Source: DATARH01 sp035648415
Lineage (GTDB): Bacteria > Pseudomonadota > Alphaproteobacteria > ATCC43930 > CGMCC-115725
Direction of reading: 5' to 3'
Length of the DNA: 33,221 nt
Assembly (NCBI GenBank): GCA_035648415.1
Contig: DASRLO010000007.1
Coordinates: forward strand, 1 to 33,221
Part shown: positions 15,646-22,643 of the stretch, in pieces
Position numbering within the stretch: the stretch's first letter is position 1
Layout of the letters: each line of letters begins with the position of its first letter
Notes under the pieces: model-generated
Databases searched by the model: none
What the model was told of the DNA's origin: nothing
The model's input: the letters and a program-made list of their open reading frames with translations, nothing else
Made by a program: the position numbers and the translations under genes

Positions 15646-17028
15646 CTAAACCTCCCCCTCCGCCTTCAGCATCCTGACGGCGTTGCGCAGCGCGGTCGCG
15701 GTGTCGTCGAGTTCGGTTTCGCCATGGGTGCAGGAGATGACGCCGCCGGGATGGCTGTTGAAATCGACCCCATGGAGCATCGTCGCCAGCCGCAATTTGT
15801 GGACAAGGCCGGCGTTCTTGACGCCCTTGAAGTGCTTCGCCTCAAGGCCGAGCGGGTTGAAGTTCGTCGGGGTGACCGCGATCCCCTCGGGATTGGTGAA
15901 TAGCTCGATCGACGAGAACGCGCCGTAGGCGGCCCAGGGCACGCGCTCGTCCTCGAACACCTCGTTGAGGCGCCGGCGCAGCGCGTCGCCATAGGCATTG
16001 GCGCGGGCGCAGGCGTCGGTCTCGGCGACCTGCTTCAGGGTCGCGATACCGGCGGCGGCCGATAGCGGGTTGGCGTTGAAGGTGCCGGGGTGGTTGATCT
16101 TTTCCTTGCCGGCCGCCTCGGTCACCTTGAAGTCCAAGAGGTCGAGGATGTCCTTGCGGCCGGTGACGGCGCCCCCCGGCAGCCCACCGGCGAGGATCTT
16201 CGCCAAGGTCGAGAGGTCGGGCTTGATGCCGTAGGCGGCCTGCGCGCCGCCCGGCGACACACGGAAGCCGTTGACCACCTCGTCGAAAATCAGCAGCACC
16301 CCATGCTCGGCGGTGAGCCGGCGCAGTGCGTGCAAGAATTCGGGGTCGATCGGCAGCCTACCGCCATTGGCGCCGGTCGGCTCGATGATCGCGGCGGCGA
16401 TTTCGCCGTCGTGCTGCTCGAGGAGGCGGGCGAGGGCCGCCTCGTCGTTCTGGTCGCACAACAGCACATTGCCCGCCACCGCGTCGAGCACGCCGGTCGT
16501 CGCGGTGCCGTCGAAATGGCTTGCATGACCGGTTGTCATGTGGTCGTGCCAGCCGTGAAAATGGTGGTTGAAGCGGATGATCTTGGACTTGCCGCTGAAG
16601 GCGCGGGCGAGCCGCACCGCCATCAGGGTCGCCTCGGTGCCGGAGCTGGTGAAGCGCACCCGCTCGGCTGTCGGGATCAGCCGCTTGACCCATTCGGCCC
16701 ACTCGATCTCGAGCTCGTGGCAGGCGCCGTAATGCGTGCCGCGGTCGAGCTGGGCATGCACCGCCGCCATCACCTGCGGGTTGCAATGACCGAGCAGCAT
16801 CGCGCCGTGCCCGCCGAAATAATCGACGTAGCAGCGGCCGTCGACATCCCATTTCCGCGGCCCCTCGGCGCGGGCGATGTAGAGCCCGTACGGCTCGATG
16901 TAGCGCGAATCGTGGGTGATGCCCGAGGGGAACATGTCCTGCGCCCGGCTCGCATCCGCCGCGGATCCCGGCGTCACGGCGCGATAGGCGGCGATGATCG
17001 GCGAGTTGGTGGTGAGCGTGTCGGGCAT
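15646..17028 (-). CDS. Glutamate-1-semialdehyde 2,1-aminomutase-like class III aminotransferase
   Basis: This 460-residue PLP enzyme has the phosphate-binding SSGTEA (residues 128-133), Asp249 in LLIFDEVV and the Schiff-base Lys277 in LSTLAKILAGGLPGG. The order and spacing match HemL-type aminotransferases. The start is the ATG at 17028 (MPDTLTTNSP). A frame extending 52 codons upstream only translates the palindromic repeat at 17103-17180 and is not used. Distance from canonical HemL (the GINSPVR motif is missing; FPSGITHDSR stands in its place) and the lack of heme genes nearby suggest a catabolic aminotransferase or aminomutase rather than heme synthesis. Confidence 0.85.
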   Translation of the reverse strand: MPDTLTTNSPIIAAYRAVTPGSAADASRAQDMFPSGITHDSRYIEPYGLYIARAEGPRKWDVDGRCYVDYFGGHGAMLLGHCNPQVMAAVHAQLDRGTHYGACHELEIEWAEWVKRLIPTAERVRFTSSGTEATLMAVRLARAFSGKSKIIRFNHHFHGWHDHMTTGHASHFDGTATTGVLDAVAGNVLLCDQNDEAALARLLEQHDGEIAAAIIEPTGANGGRLPIDPEFLHALRRLTAEHGVLLIFDEVVNGFRVSPGGAQAAYGIKPDLSTLAKILAGGLPGGAVTGRKDILDLLDFKVTEAAGKEKINHPGTFNANPLSAAAGIATLKQVAETDACARANAYGDALRRRLNEVFEDERVPWAAYGAFSSIELFTNPEGIAVTPTNFNPLGLEAKHFKGVKNAGLVHKLRLATMLHGVDFNSHPGGVISCTHGETELDDTATALRNAVRMLKAEGEV

Positions 17029-17102
17029 CGGTGATTCCTCGGGTCTGCGCTGGGGCTCTTGTAGAGGATGTTGGATTAGGATTGAACCGTCCTCCCGATT
17101 TG

Positions 17103-17180
17103 TCGTCCCGGCGCAAGCCGGGACCCACTGTTCAGCCGCATGAGAAGCGGATAAGTGGGTTCCGGCTTGCGCCGGGACGA
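17103..17180. repeat. Palindromic intergenic repeat (family A, copy 3)
   Basis: The two 27-base arms (TCGTCCCGGCGCAAGCCGG... and ...CCGGCTTGCGCCGGGACGA) are complementary apart from one position, with a loop of about 24 bases. It sits between divergent genes. When translated it adds false N-termini to both neighbours. Confidence 0.9.
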
Positions 17181-17198
17181 CCAAGGGAATTCGCCGCC

Positions 17199-18026
17199 AT
17201 GACCCAACCCTATGAAAGCGAGCTAACGGCGCGCTTTGGCTCCGACCTCGATCTCGGTGGCGCGGTGGAAGACAATGCCTGGATCAGGCAGGTGTTGCTG
17301 CGCCGCACGCAGCGGCGCTACGACGCGCGGCCGGTGCCCGAATCGATGGTGCGGCTGATCCTCGCGGCGGCATTCTCGGCCTCGTCGAAATCGGATTTCC
17401 AGCAGGCGTCGGTGATTCGCGTCGAGGACCGGGCGCAGCGCGACAAGCTCGCCGCGCTGATCCCCGACATGCCGTGGATCGGCAGCGCGCCGGTGTTCCT
17501 GGTGTTTCTCGGCGATGCGCGGCGGCTGGAGCGGATCAGCCGGCATCCGGTCGCAAACGGCACTCTCGAAGGCTTCTTCAACGCGACGGTCGATGCCGCG
17601 CTCGCTTTGCAGACCTGCATCCTCGCGGCCGAGGCCTTGGGGCTCGGCGCCTGCCCGATCAGCGTACTGCGCAACCACATCGCGGCGGTGGGCGAAATCC
17701 TGGCGCTGCCGGACAAAGTGTTTCCGGTCGCCGGGCTGTGCCTCGGCTATCCGGCGCAGCCAGGCTTCATCAGCATGCGCCTGCCGCCCGACGCCATCGT
17801 GCACCGCGACCGCTACGACGACAGCGGCGTCATCGACGCCGTCAGCGGCTATGACCGCCGGCGCGATGCCCGCCACTCGCTCAAGGACCGGCAGAAATCG
17901 GCGGAAATCTTCGGCACCGCCGAATTCTACGGCTGGTCGGAGGATAAGGCGCGCCAGGCGACGACGCCGGAAGGCGCCGGGTTCGCGGGCTGGCTGCGCG
18001 CGCACGGGTTCGACCTCACAAAATAG
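17199..18026 (+). CDS. Nitroreductase family protein (FMN, NADPH-dependent oxidoreductase)
   Basis: This 275-residue flavoprotein has the NfsA/Frp-like fold signatures. RRTQRRYDARPVPE is near the N-terminus, where the arginines bind FMN phosphate. FSASSKSDFQQASVI is the FMN ribityl contact. EALGLGACPISVLRNH and FPVAGLCLGYP follow. A C-terminal extension of about 70 residues, present in this subfamily, is intact. The start is the ATG at 17199; upstream sequence is the repeat. The substrate is unknown: nitro compounds, quinones or enones are all possible. It is followed by a hairpin terminator. Confidence 0.85.
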   Translation: MTQPYESELTARFGSDLDLGGAVEDNAWIRQVLLRRTQRRYDARPVPESMVRLILAAAFSASSKSDFQQASVIRVEDRAQRDKLAALIPDMPWIGSAPVFLVFLGDARRLERISRHPVANGTLEGFFNATVDAALALQTCILAAEALGLGACPISVLRNHIAAVGEILALPDKVFPVAGLCLGYPAQPGFISMRLPPDAIVHRDRYDDSGVIDAVSGYDRRRDARHSLKDRQKSAEIFGTAEFYGWSEDKARQATTPEGAGFAGWLRAHGFDLTK

Positions 18027-18033
18027 CGGATAA

Positions 18034-18062
18034 GAAAAGGCCGCCCCGAAGGACGGCCCTTT
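18034..18062 (+). terminator. Probable rho-independent terminator of the nitroreductase gene
   Basis: AAAAGGCCGCCC-CGAAG-GACGGCCCTTT forms a GC-rich stem with an A tract before and a short T tract after, seven bases past the nitroreductase stop. It could also stop transcription coming from the minus-strand peptide gene. Confidence 0.7.
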
Positions 18063-18106
18063 CCACCGAATAACCAGCGGCCATCGCGGCCGCGCCGTTG
18101 CCCTAG

Positions 18107-18178
18107 TTAGGCAAGGATCTCAGCAAGAGCGGGGATCCTGGTCACGGCTGCGGTTGACCGCGGTTGATGGTGAGACAC
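18107..18178 (-). CDS. Predicted 23-residue peptide with an extended Shine-Dalgarno
   Basis: A 24-codon frame starts at GTG (18178) and ends at TAA (18107). The peptide begins with Ser-His-His-Gln-Pro, has a polar first half (RSTAAVTR) and ends in a small amphipathic stretch, IPALAEILA. Its ribosome site is exceptional: AGAAAGGAGGTGATCC (18195-18180) is the exact complement of the last bases of 16S rRNA, with GGAGG seven bases before the GTG. A plausible promoter lies about 20 bases further upstream. No protein family is recognised. It could be a regulatory leader, a ribosomally made peptide precursor, or a small structural peptide. There is no modification enzyme nearby. Confidence 0.5.
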   Translation of the reverse strand: MSHHQPRSTAAVTRIPALAEILA

Positions 18179-18179
18179 A

Positions 18180-18195
18180 GGATCACCTCCTTTCT
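18180..18195 (-). promoter_or_regulatory. 16-base Shine-Dalgarno fully complementary to the 16S rRNA tail
   Basis: On the plus strand these bases read GGATCACCTCCTTTCT, identical to the 3' end of alphaproteobacterial 16S rRNA. The bases before it do not match 16S, so it is not an rRNA fragment. As RNA from the minus strand it would pair with the whole anti-SD tail. Confidence 0.6.
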
Positions 18196-18215
18196 GTTGT
18201 GGCGACGAGGACTCA

Positions 18216-18245
18216 ATTCTACAGCCTGTTGTGGCGTTCGGGCAA
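18216..18245 (-). promoter_or_regulatory. Probable sigma-70 promoter for the peptide gene, with direct repeats
   Basis: On the minus strand, TTGCCC (18245-18240), an 18-base spacer and TAGAAT (18221-18216) fit a sigma-70 promoter, with the start point about 20 bases before the Shine-Dalgarno. The 11-mer CGCCACAACAG occurs twice, in the spacer (18236-18226) and in the leader (18204-18194). Confidence 0.45.
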
Positions 18246-18362
18246 GCGCCGGACGCGCGTGACAATGCGCCGCACAATCGTCGCCGCTCGTCCCTCGGCA
18301 AATTGGCGGCGAGACGCCGCTTCGTGGCATAAAGGCGCCGCAACCAGACGAGACGCAGGATC

Positions 18363-19139
18363 ATGCCGGGAAACGCGGAACGGATGACTTTTAACGGGAT
18401 CGAGCTGGAGGTGCTGCGCCGCGGCCAGGGCGCGCCGGTCGTGCTGCTGCACGGCATGGATACGGTGAGTCCGAAGGCGCCGTTCCTCGACCTGCTTGGC
18501 CGCCATGTCGAGGTTATCGCGCCCTCCGGGCCGGGCTTCGGGAATTCGCCGCGCCCGGCCGATTTCGACACGATCTACGACCTCGTCCATCTCTATCTCG
18601 CGCTGCTCGACCAGCTTCCCTACGAGAAGGTGACCGTGATGGGGTTGTCGTTCGGCGGGTGGCTGGCGGCCGAAATCGCGACCGCCTCGTGCCACCGAAT
18701 CGCCAATTTGATCCTGGTCGATCCGGTCGGCATCAAGATCGGCGACCGCGAGACTCGCGACATCGTCGATGTGTTCAACACTCATCCCGACGACGTGCGC
18801 CGCAAGAGCTGGGCCGATCCCGCCAAAGGGCCGGATTACGACGCGATGACCGACGAGGAGCTGGTCATCCACGCGCGCAACTGGGAGGCGCTGTGCCTCT
18901 ATGCCTGGCATCCCTACTTGTACAACCCGCAGCTGAAGCAATGGCTCGGGCGAATCTCGGTGCCGAGCCTGGTGCTGTGGGGCGACCATGACGGCATCGT
19001 CACCCCCGCTTACGGCCGCGCCTACGCCCAACTGATCCCGGGCGCCGAGTTCGCGCTGATCGCGGATGCGGGACACCACCCAGCGGAGGAGCAGCCGGAG
19101 CGGTTCGTCCAGGCGGTGATGGGGTTTCTCGGCGACTGA
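18363..19139 (+). CDS. Alpha/beta hydrolase
   Basis: This 258-residue alpha/beta-fold hydrolase has the oxyanion loop VVLLHGMDT (residues 26-34), nucleophile Ser96 in GLSFGGW, acid Asp in LWGDHDGIV and His in DAGHHPAEEQP. There is no signal peptide. It resembles the meta-cleavage-product hydrolase/epoxide hydrolase/haloperoxidase group, but the cap region does not fix the substrate. It lies 45 bases before the dehydratase-like gene and is probably co-transcribed with it. The ATG at 18363 follows CAGGATC, a weak ribosome site. Confidence 0.85.
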   Translation: MPGNAERMTFNGIELEVLRRGQGAPVVLLHGMDTVSPKAPFLDLLGRHVEVIAPSGPGFGNSPRPADFDTIYDLVHLYLALLDQLPYEKVTVMGLSFGGWLAAEIATASCHRIANLILVDPVGIKIGDRETRDIVDVFNTHPDDVRRKSWADPAKGPDYDAMTDEELVIHARNWEALCLYAWHPYLYNPQLKQWLGRISVPSLVLWGDHDGIVTPAYGRAYAQLIPGAEFALIADAGHHPAEEQPERFVQAVMGFLGD

Positions 19140-19184
19140 GAGGGGCGCCATGCAGCTGGGCATCCTCGGGGCGGAACAGATCGA

Positions 19185-20156
19185 ATGAGCCTCGCCGACG
19201 CCGATCTCGCGGCGCTCGACGCGGCGGCGGCGATCGTCCATCGCGTTGTGCCGCCGACGCCGCAATATTGCTGGCCGTTGCTGTCGCAGCGGGTGGGCGC
19301 CGAGCTGTGGGTCAAGCACGAGAACCACACCCAGACCGGCGCGTTCAAGCTGCGCGGCGGCCTCGTCTATCTCGACGATCTCAAACGCTCGCAGCCGGGC
19401 ATCGCCGGGGTCATCAGCGCGACGACCGGCAATCACGGGCAGAGCATCGCCTACGCCGCGACGCGGGTCGGCTTCAAGGCGACGATCGTCGTGCCGCACG
19501 GCAACAGCCCGGAGAAGAACCGGTCGATGGTCGCGTTCGGCGCCAATCTGGTAGAGCACGGACACGATTTCCAGGCCGCTTACGAACACGCGATGGCGCT
19601 CGCCGAGCGCGAAAACCTGCACCCGGTCCGCTCGTTCCATCCGCTGCTGGTGCGCGGGGTGGCGAGCTACGGGCTGGAGCTGTTCCGCGCGGTGCCCGAC
19701 CTCGATGTCGTCTACGTCCCGATTGGGCTGGGCAGCGGCATTTGCGGGGTGATCGCGGCGCGCGAGGCGCTCGGCCGCAAGACCGAGATTGTCGGCGTTG
19801 TCGCCGCCAATGCCGCGACTTACGCGCTGTCCGTCGCCGCCGGCCGGCCGGCGGCGACGGACAGCGCCGACACCTTCGCCGGCGGGCTCGCCGTCCGGGT
19901 GCCGGACGCGGCGGCGCTCGACATCGTCCGCCGTCACGCGGCGCGCGTCGTCACGGTCTCCGAGGCCGAGATGCGCGAGGCGATCCGCATCCTCTTCAGC
20001 GACACCCACAACATCGCCGAAGGGGCCGGCGCCGCGCCGCTCGCCGCCGCGCTGCAGGAGCGCGGGCGGCTCGCCGGCAGACGCGTCGCGGTCATCCTGT
20101 CGGGCGGCAATATCGACCGACCGCTGTTCGCCGAGATCCTGGCCGAGACACCGTAA
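19185..20156 (+). CDS. Threonine dehydratase-like PLP enzyme (fold type II)
   Basis: This 323-residue protein has the PLP lysine Lys55 in TGAFKLRGG, the substrate-loop ATTGNHGQS, the phosphate-binding glycine loop IGLGSGICG and the C-terminal SGGN motif. These are marks of serine/threonine dehydratases and related racemases. There is no ACT regulatory domain, so it is the catabolic or hydroxyaspartate-dehydratase/serine-racemase-like class. The ATG at 19185 overlaps the TGA of a 12-codon frame (19150-19188), which may couple its translation. It is convergent with the encapsulin gene, with a 33-base gap. Confidence 0.87.
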   Translation: MSLADADLAALDAAAAIVHRVVPPTPQYCWPLLSQRVGAELWVKHENHTQTGAFKLRGGLVYLDDLKRSQPGIAGVISATTGNHGQSIAYAATRVGFKATIVVPHGNSPEKNRSMVAFGANLVEHGHDFQAAYEHAMALAERENLHPVRSFHPLLVRGVASYGLELFRAVPDLDVVYVPIGLGSGICGVIAAREALGRKTEIVGVVAANAATYALSVAAGRPAATDSADTFAGGLAVRVPDAAALDIVRRHAARVVTVSEAEMREAIRILFSDTHNIAEGAGAAPLAAALQERGRLAGRRVAVILSGGNIDRPLFAEILAETP

Positions 20157-20189
20157 TCCCCACCCACCTCGTCCAGGGCAACGGCTCGG

Positions 20190-21011
20190 CTACGCGCCCG
20201 TGCTGCCGGAGCCGTAGACCAGCGGGATCGCGGCTTGCGGGGAGAGCAGCCAGAAGGTGAAGCTCTCCTCAAGGTAGAGGCGGACCTTGTCGGCGTCGTG
20301 GCTGAGGTAGCCGATCGAGAAATCCTCGCCGACGGTGAGCTCGAAATCGCCGCCGCGCATCGACATCACCGCGGAACCGTCGAGCCCCGGCGCCCATACC
20401 AGCGGCCCGTCGATGAGGCGCCGGACATGCTCCAGCACCGGGTAGCCGCCATGGGTGGTCTCGGTCAGGCCGACATAGCATCGCTCGCCGAGCGCGATGG
20501 CGTAGGGGCCGGCGACGCCCTGGTCGCGCAGCCGATTGAGAGCGGCGGCCACCGCTTCCGGAAAGCGCTGATAGTCGGGGTTGATCGTCACCGCCGCGGC
20601 GGCCTGTGCCTCGCAGATGCCGCGAATGCCGGCGGCGGCAAAGCCGTGGAAGATCGCGCGGTCCTCGGCGATCGCGATGGCGCGGGCGGCGGCGATGACC
20701 GCGTCGGTGTCGGGGTCCTTGGCGCCGCGCTCGACATCGTCGAGGTCGCTGCGGCTGACCTCGAACGGCACCCGCAGCTCGACCAGCGAGAGCACCTTGC
20801 GCAACCGGGCGCCGACGCCCTCGTTGGGCGAGGCGCTGAGCGTCTCGGTGCGGCCGAACCCGACCGCCGAGACGCTCCAGCCCTGCGGCCCGACAAAATC
20901 GACCAGCTTGCGCGCGGCCAGCGTGGTCTTGAGGGTGCGGGTCGCTTCCTTCTCGATCTCGGCCCAGCCGGCGGTGGTGATCGGCGCGAGCTCGCGCAGC
21001 AGATGGTTCAT
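20190..21011 (-). CDS. Family 1 encapsulin nanocompartment shell protein
   Basis: This 273-residue protein is a linocin/CFP29-type shell protein with the HK97 phage-capsid fold. Diagnostic parts are the N-terminal LLRELAPITTAGWAEIEKEATRTLKTTLAARKLVDFVGP, the E-loop region with FEVSRSDLDDVERGAKDPD, the A-domain TETTHGGYPVLEHVRRLI and the C-terminal YLEESFTFWL. It assembles into a shell that holds cargo. The start is the ATG at 21011, with AAGGAG overlapping the cargo gene's stop. The 4-base gap means the two are co-translated. The last residues (GSGSTGA) form a short flexible tail. Length is normal for the family. Confidence 0.95.
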   Translation of the reverse strand: MNHLLRELAPITTAGWAEIEKEATRTLKTTLAARKLVDFVGPQGWSVSAVGFGRTETLSASPNEGVGARLRKVLSLVELRVPFEVSRSDLDDVERGAKDPDTDAVIAAARAIAIAEDRAIFHGFAAAGIRGICEAQAAAAVTINPDYQRFPEAVAAALNRLRDQGVAGPYAIALGERCYVGLTETTHGGYPVLEHVRRLIDGPLVWAPGLDGSAVMSMRGGDFELTVGEDFSIGYLSHDADKVRLYLEESFTFWLLSPQAAIPLVYGSGSTGA

Positions 21012-21015
21012 GGTG

Positions 21016-21387
21016 CTACTCCTTCGCGGCGCGCAGGCTGCCGATGGCGAGATGCCCGTCAGGGGCCACCGGCGACGGCGGCTCGGCCTTTTCCGCGGCA
21101 ATCATCGCCGCCAGCGGCTCGTCGGTGAACAGGTACTTGCGCAAATTCGCGTCGAGCTTGGGATCCTGGCGGCGCAGCCATTCCAGCACCATCGAGGCGT
21201 GTTCCTTCTCCTCGTCGCGGTTGTGCATGAGGACCGTGCGCAGGTCGTCGTCGCTTGTCGCCTTGGCGCGCTGGTTGTACCAGTCGACCGCCTCCAGCTC
21301 CTCAATCAGCGAGGTGAAAGCGCGGTGCTGGTCGATGATCTCGGGGCCGAGTTTTGCAGGGTCTTCGTGAAGGGTCTCGCTGGACAT
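21016..21387 (-). CDS. Encapsulated ferritin-like protein (EncFtn), encapsulin cargo
   Basis: This 123-residue ferroxidase oxidises Fe(II) for storage inside the encapsulin. Two helices carry the site: Glu29, Glu30, Glu32 and Trp36 (IEELEAVDWYNQR), and Glu59, Glu60 and His63 (RDEEKEHASMVLEWLRR). They are offset by two from the Rhodospirillum rubrum protein. Two such chains are needed to make one di-iron centre. The C-terminus ends in GHLAIGSLRAAKE, which contains the (L/I)GSLR-type cargo-loading peptide. The ATG at 21387 follows AAGGAC. The 3' end couples to the encapsulin gene. Upstream is a 119-base gap, then an acyl-CoA dehydrogenase on the same strand. Confidence 0.94.
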   Translation of the reverse strand: MSSETLHEDPAKLGPEIIDQHRAFTSLIEELEAVDWYNQRAKATSDDDLRTVLMHNRDEEKEHASMVLEWLRRQDPKLDANLRKYLFTDEPLAAMIAAEKAEPPSPVAPDGHLAIGSLRAAKE

Positions 21388-21506
21388 CTTCGTCCTTTTC
21401 GTGAGGAAGGCGCAGGGAAGCGGGCGGCCCACGCCTGCGCTGGCCGCACGCACCCTCAGGTAGATTACAATATGGGGATGCTCAAGGTTCCCGCACGGGA
21501 GGCCCC
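21388..21506 (-). promoter_or_regulatory. Leader region of the encapsulin pair
   Basis: This is the only sizeable gap inside the ten-gene minus-strand series. It contains an AT-rich stretch (21461-21475, GATTACAATAT-like in a GC-rich setting) downstream of TTGAGC (21485-21480), and a hairpin GCGGCC...GGCCGC at about 21426-21446. A local promoter is plausible, but no clear -10 or iron-regulator box is visible. Read-through from upstream is equally possible. Confidence 0.3.
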
Positions 21507-22643
21507 TCAGCTTTTTTGCAGCTCGCGGGCGATCACCAGCCGCTGGATGTCGCTGGTGCCTTCGTAGATCTGGCAGACGCGGACATCGCGATAGATGCAC
21601 TCGACCGGGAAATCGGCGAGATAACCGTAGCCGCCATGAATCTGGATCGCGTCGGAGCACACCCGCTCGGCCATCTCGGAAGCGAACAGTTTCGCCATCG
21701 CCGCCTGTTGCAGACAGGGCACGCCGTCGTCGCGCCGCTGGGCCGCGTCGAGGACGAGGCCGCGCGCGGCGGCAAGCTGCGTCGCCATGTCGGCGAGGCG
21801 GAAGGCGACCGCCTGGTGCGCGATGATCTTCTGGCCGAACGCCTCGCGCTGCTGGGCGTAGGCGAGCGCGGCCTCGTAGGCGGCGCGGGCCATGCCGAGC
21901 GCCTGCGCGGCGATGCCGATGCGGCCGCCTTCGAGGTTGCTGAGCGCGATGCGATACCCCTCGCCTTCCGCCCCGAGCATCAGATCGGGGGTCAGCTCCA
22001 TGTCCTCGAAGACGAGCTGGGCGGTGTCGGAGGCGCGCTGCCCCAATTTGTGTTCGAGCCGCGCCACCCGGTAACCGGCGGTGTCGGTCGGCACGATAAA
22101 GGCGCTGATGCCCCGGCGGCCGGCGGCGGGGTCGGTGACCGCGAAGACGATCGCCACCCGCGCGTTTCGGCCGGAGGTGACAAACTGCTTGGCGCCGTTG
22201 AGCACCCAGCGATTGCCGCGGCGCTTGGCGCTGGTTTTGATCGCCGCCGCGTCGGAGCCGGCGCCCGGCTCGGTCAGGCAAAAGCAGGCAAGCATCTCGC
22301 CCGCCGCCATCGGTCTCAGAAAACGCCGCTTCTGTTCCTCCGAGCCGAAATTAAGAACCGGTGCACAACCGACTGAATTATGGACCGCGAGGATCGTCGA
22401 GACGCTGCCGTCGCCGGCGGCGATCTCCTCCAGCGCCAGCGCGTAGCCGACATGGTCGGCGCCGGTCCCGCCATATTCGGGCGGCACCAGCGCGCCCATA
22501 AACCCGAGCTTGCCGAGCTCGGCCAATGCCTCTTTCGGAAAGCGGGACTCGCGGTCCCATTCCGCCGCGTGCGGCGCGAGCAGGTTCCGTGCGACATCGT
22601 GCGCCGTGTCGCGCAGGAGGATTTGCTCATCGGTGAGCCTCAT
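21507..22643 (-). CDS. Acyl-CoA dehydrogenase
   Basis: This 378-residue FAD enzyme makes 2-enoyl-CoA from a short or branched acyl-CoA. The signatures are CLTEPGAGSDAAAIKTSA, FAD-binding FVTSGRNA and the C-terminal IHGGYGYLADFPVECIYRD. The catalytic base is Glu361 in CQIYEGTSDIQR, the short/medium-chain position, unlike the isovaleryl-type enzyme at the head of this gene series. Its ATG at 22643 overlaps the stop of the sixth binding-protein gene (ATGA) and uses that gene's GAGGTCATCGA as ribosome site. The exact acyl-CoA is unknown. Confidence 0.93.
   Translation of the reverse strand: MRLTDEQILLRDTAHDVARNLLAPHAAEWDRESRFPKEALAELGKLGFMGALVPPEYGGTGADHVGYALALEEIAAGDGSVSTILAVHNSVGCAPVLNFGSEEQKRRFLRPMAAGEMLACFCLTEPGAGSDAAAIKTSAKRRGNRWVLNGAKQFVTSGRNARVAIVFAVTDPAAGRRGISAFIVPTDTAGYRVARLEHKLGQRASDTAQLVFEDMELTPDLMLGAEGEGYRIALSNLEGGRIGIAAQALGMARAAYEAALAYAQQREAFGQKIIAHQAVAFRLADMATQLAAARGLVLDAAQRRDDGVPCLQQAAMAKLFASEMAERVCSDAIQIHGGYGYLADFPVECIYRDVRVCQIYEGTSDIQRLVIARELQKS

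Noticed and set aside
18180..18195. Fragment of a 16S rRNA gene
   Set aside because: Only 16 bases match. The preceding bases lack the conserved 16S sequence, and a ribosome site on the other strand explains it.
18219..20009. Minus-strand frame of about 596 codons opposite the hydrolase and dehydratase-like genes
   Set aside because: It is a shadow of two genes with intact catalytic residues and has no domain of its own.
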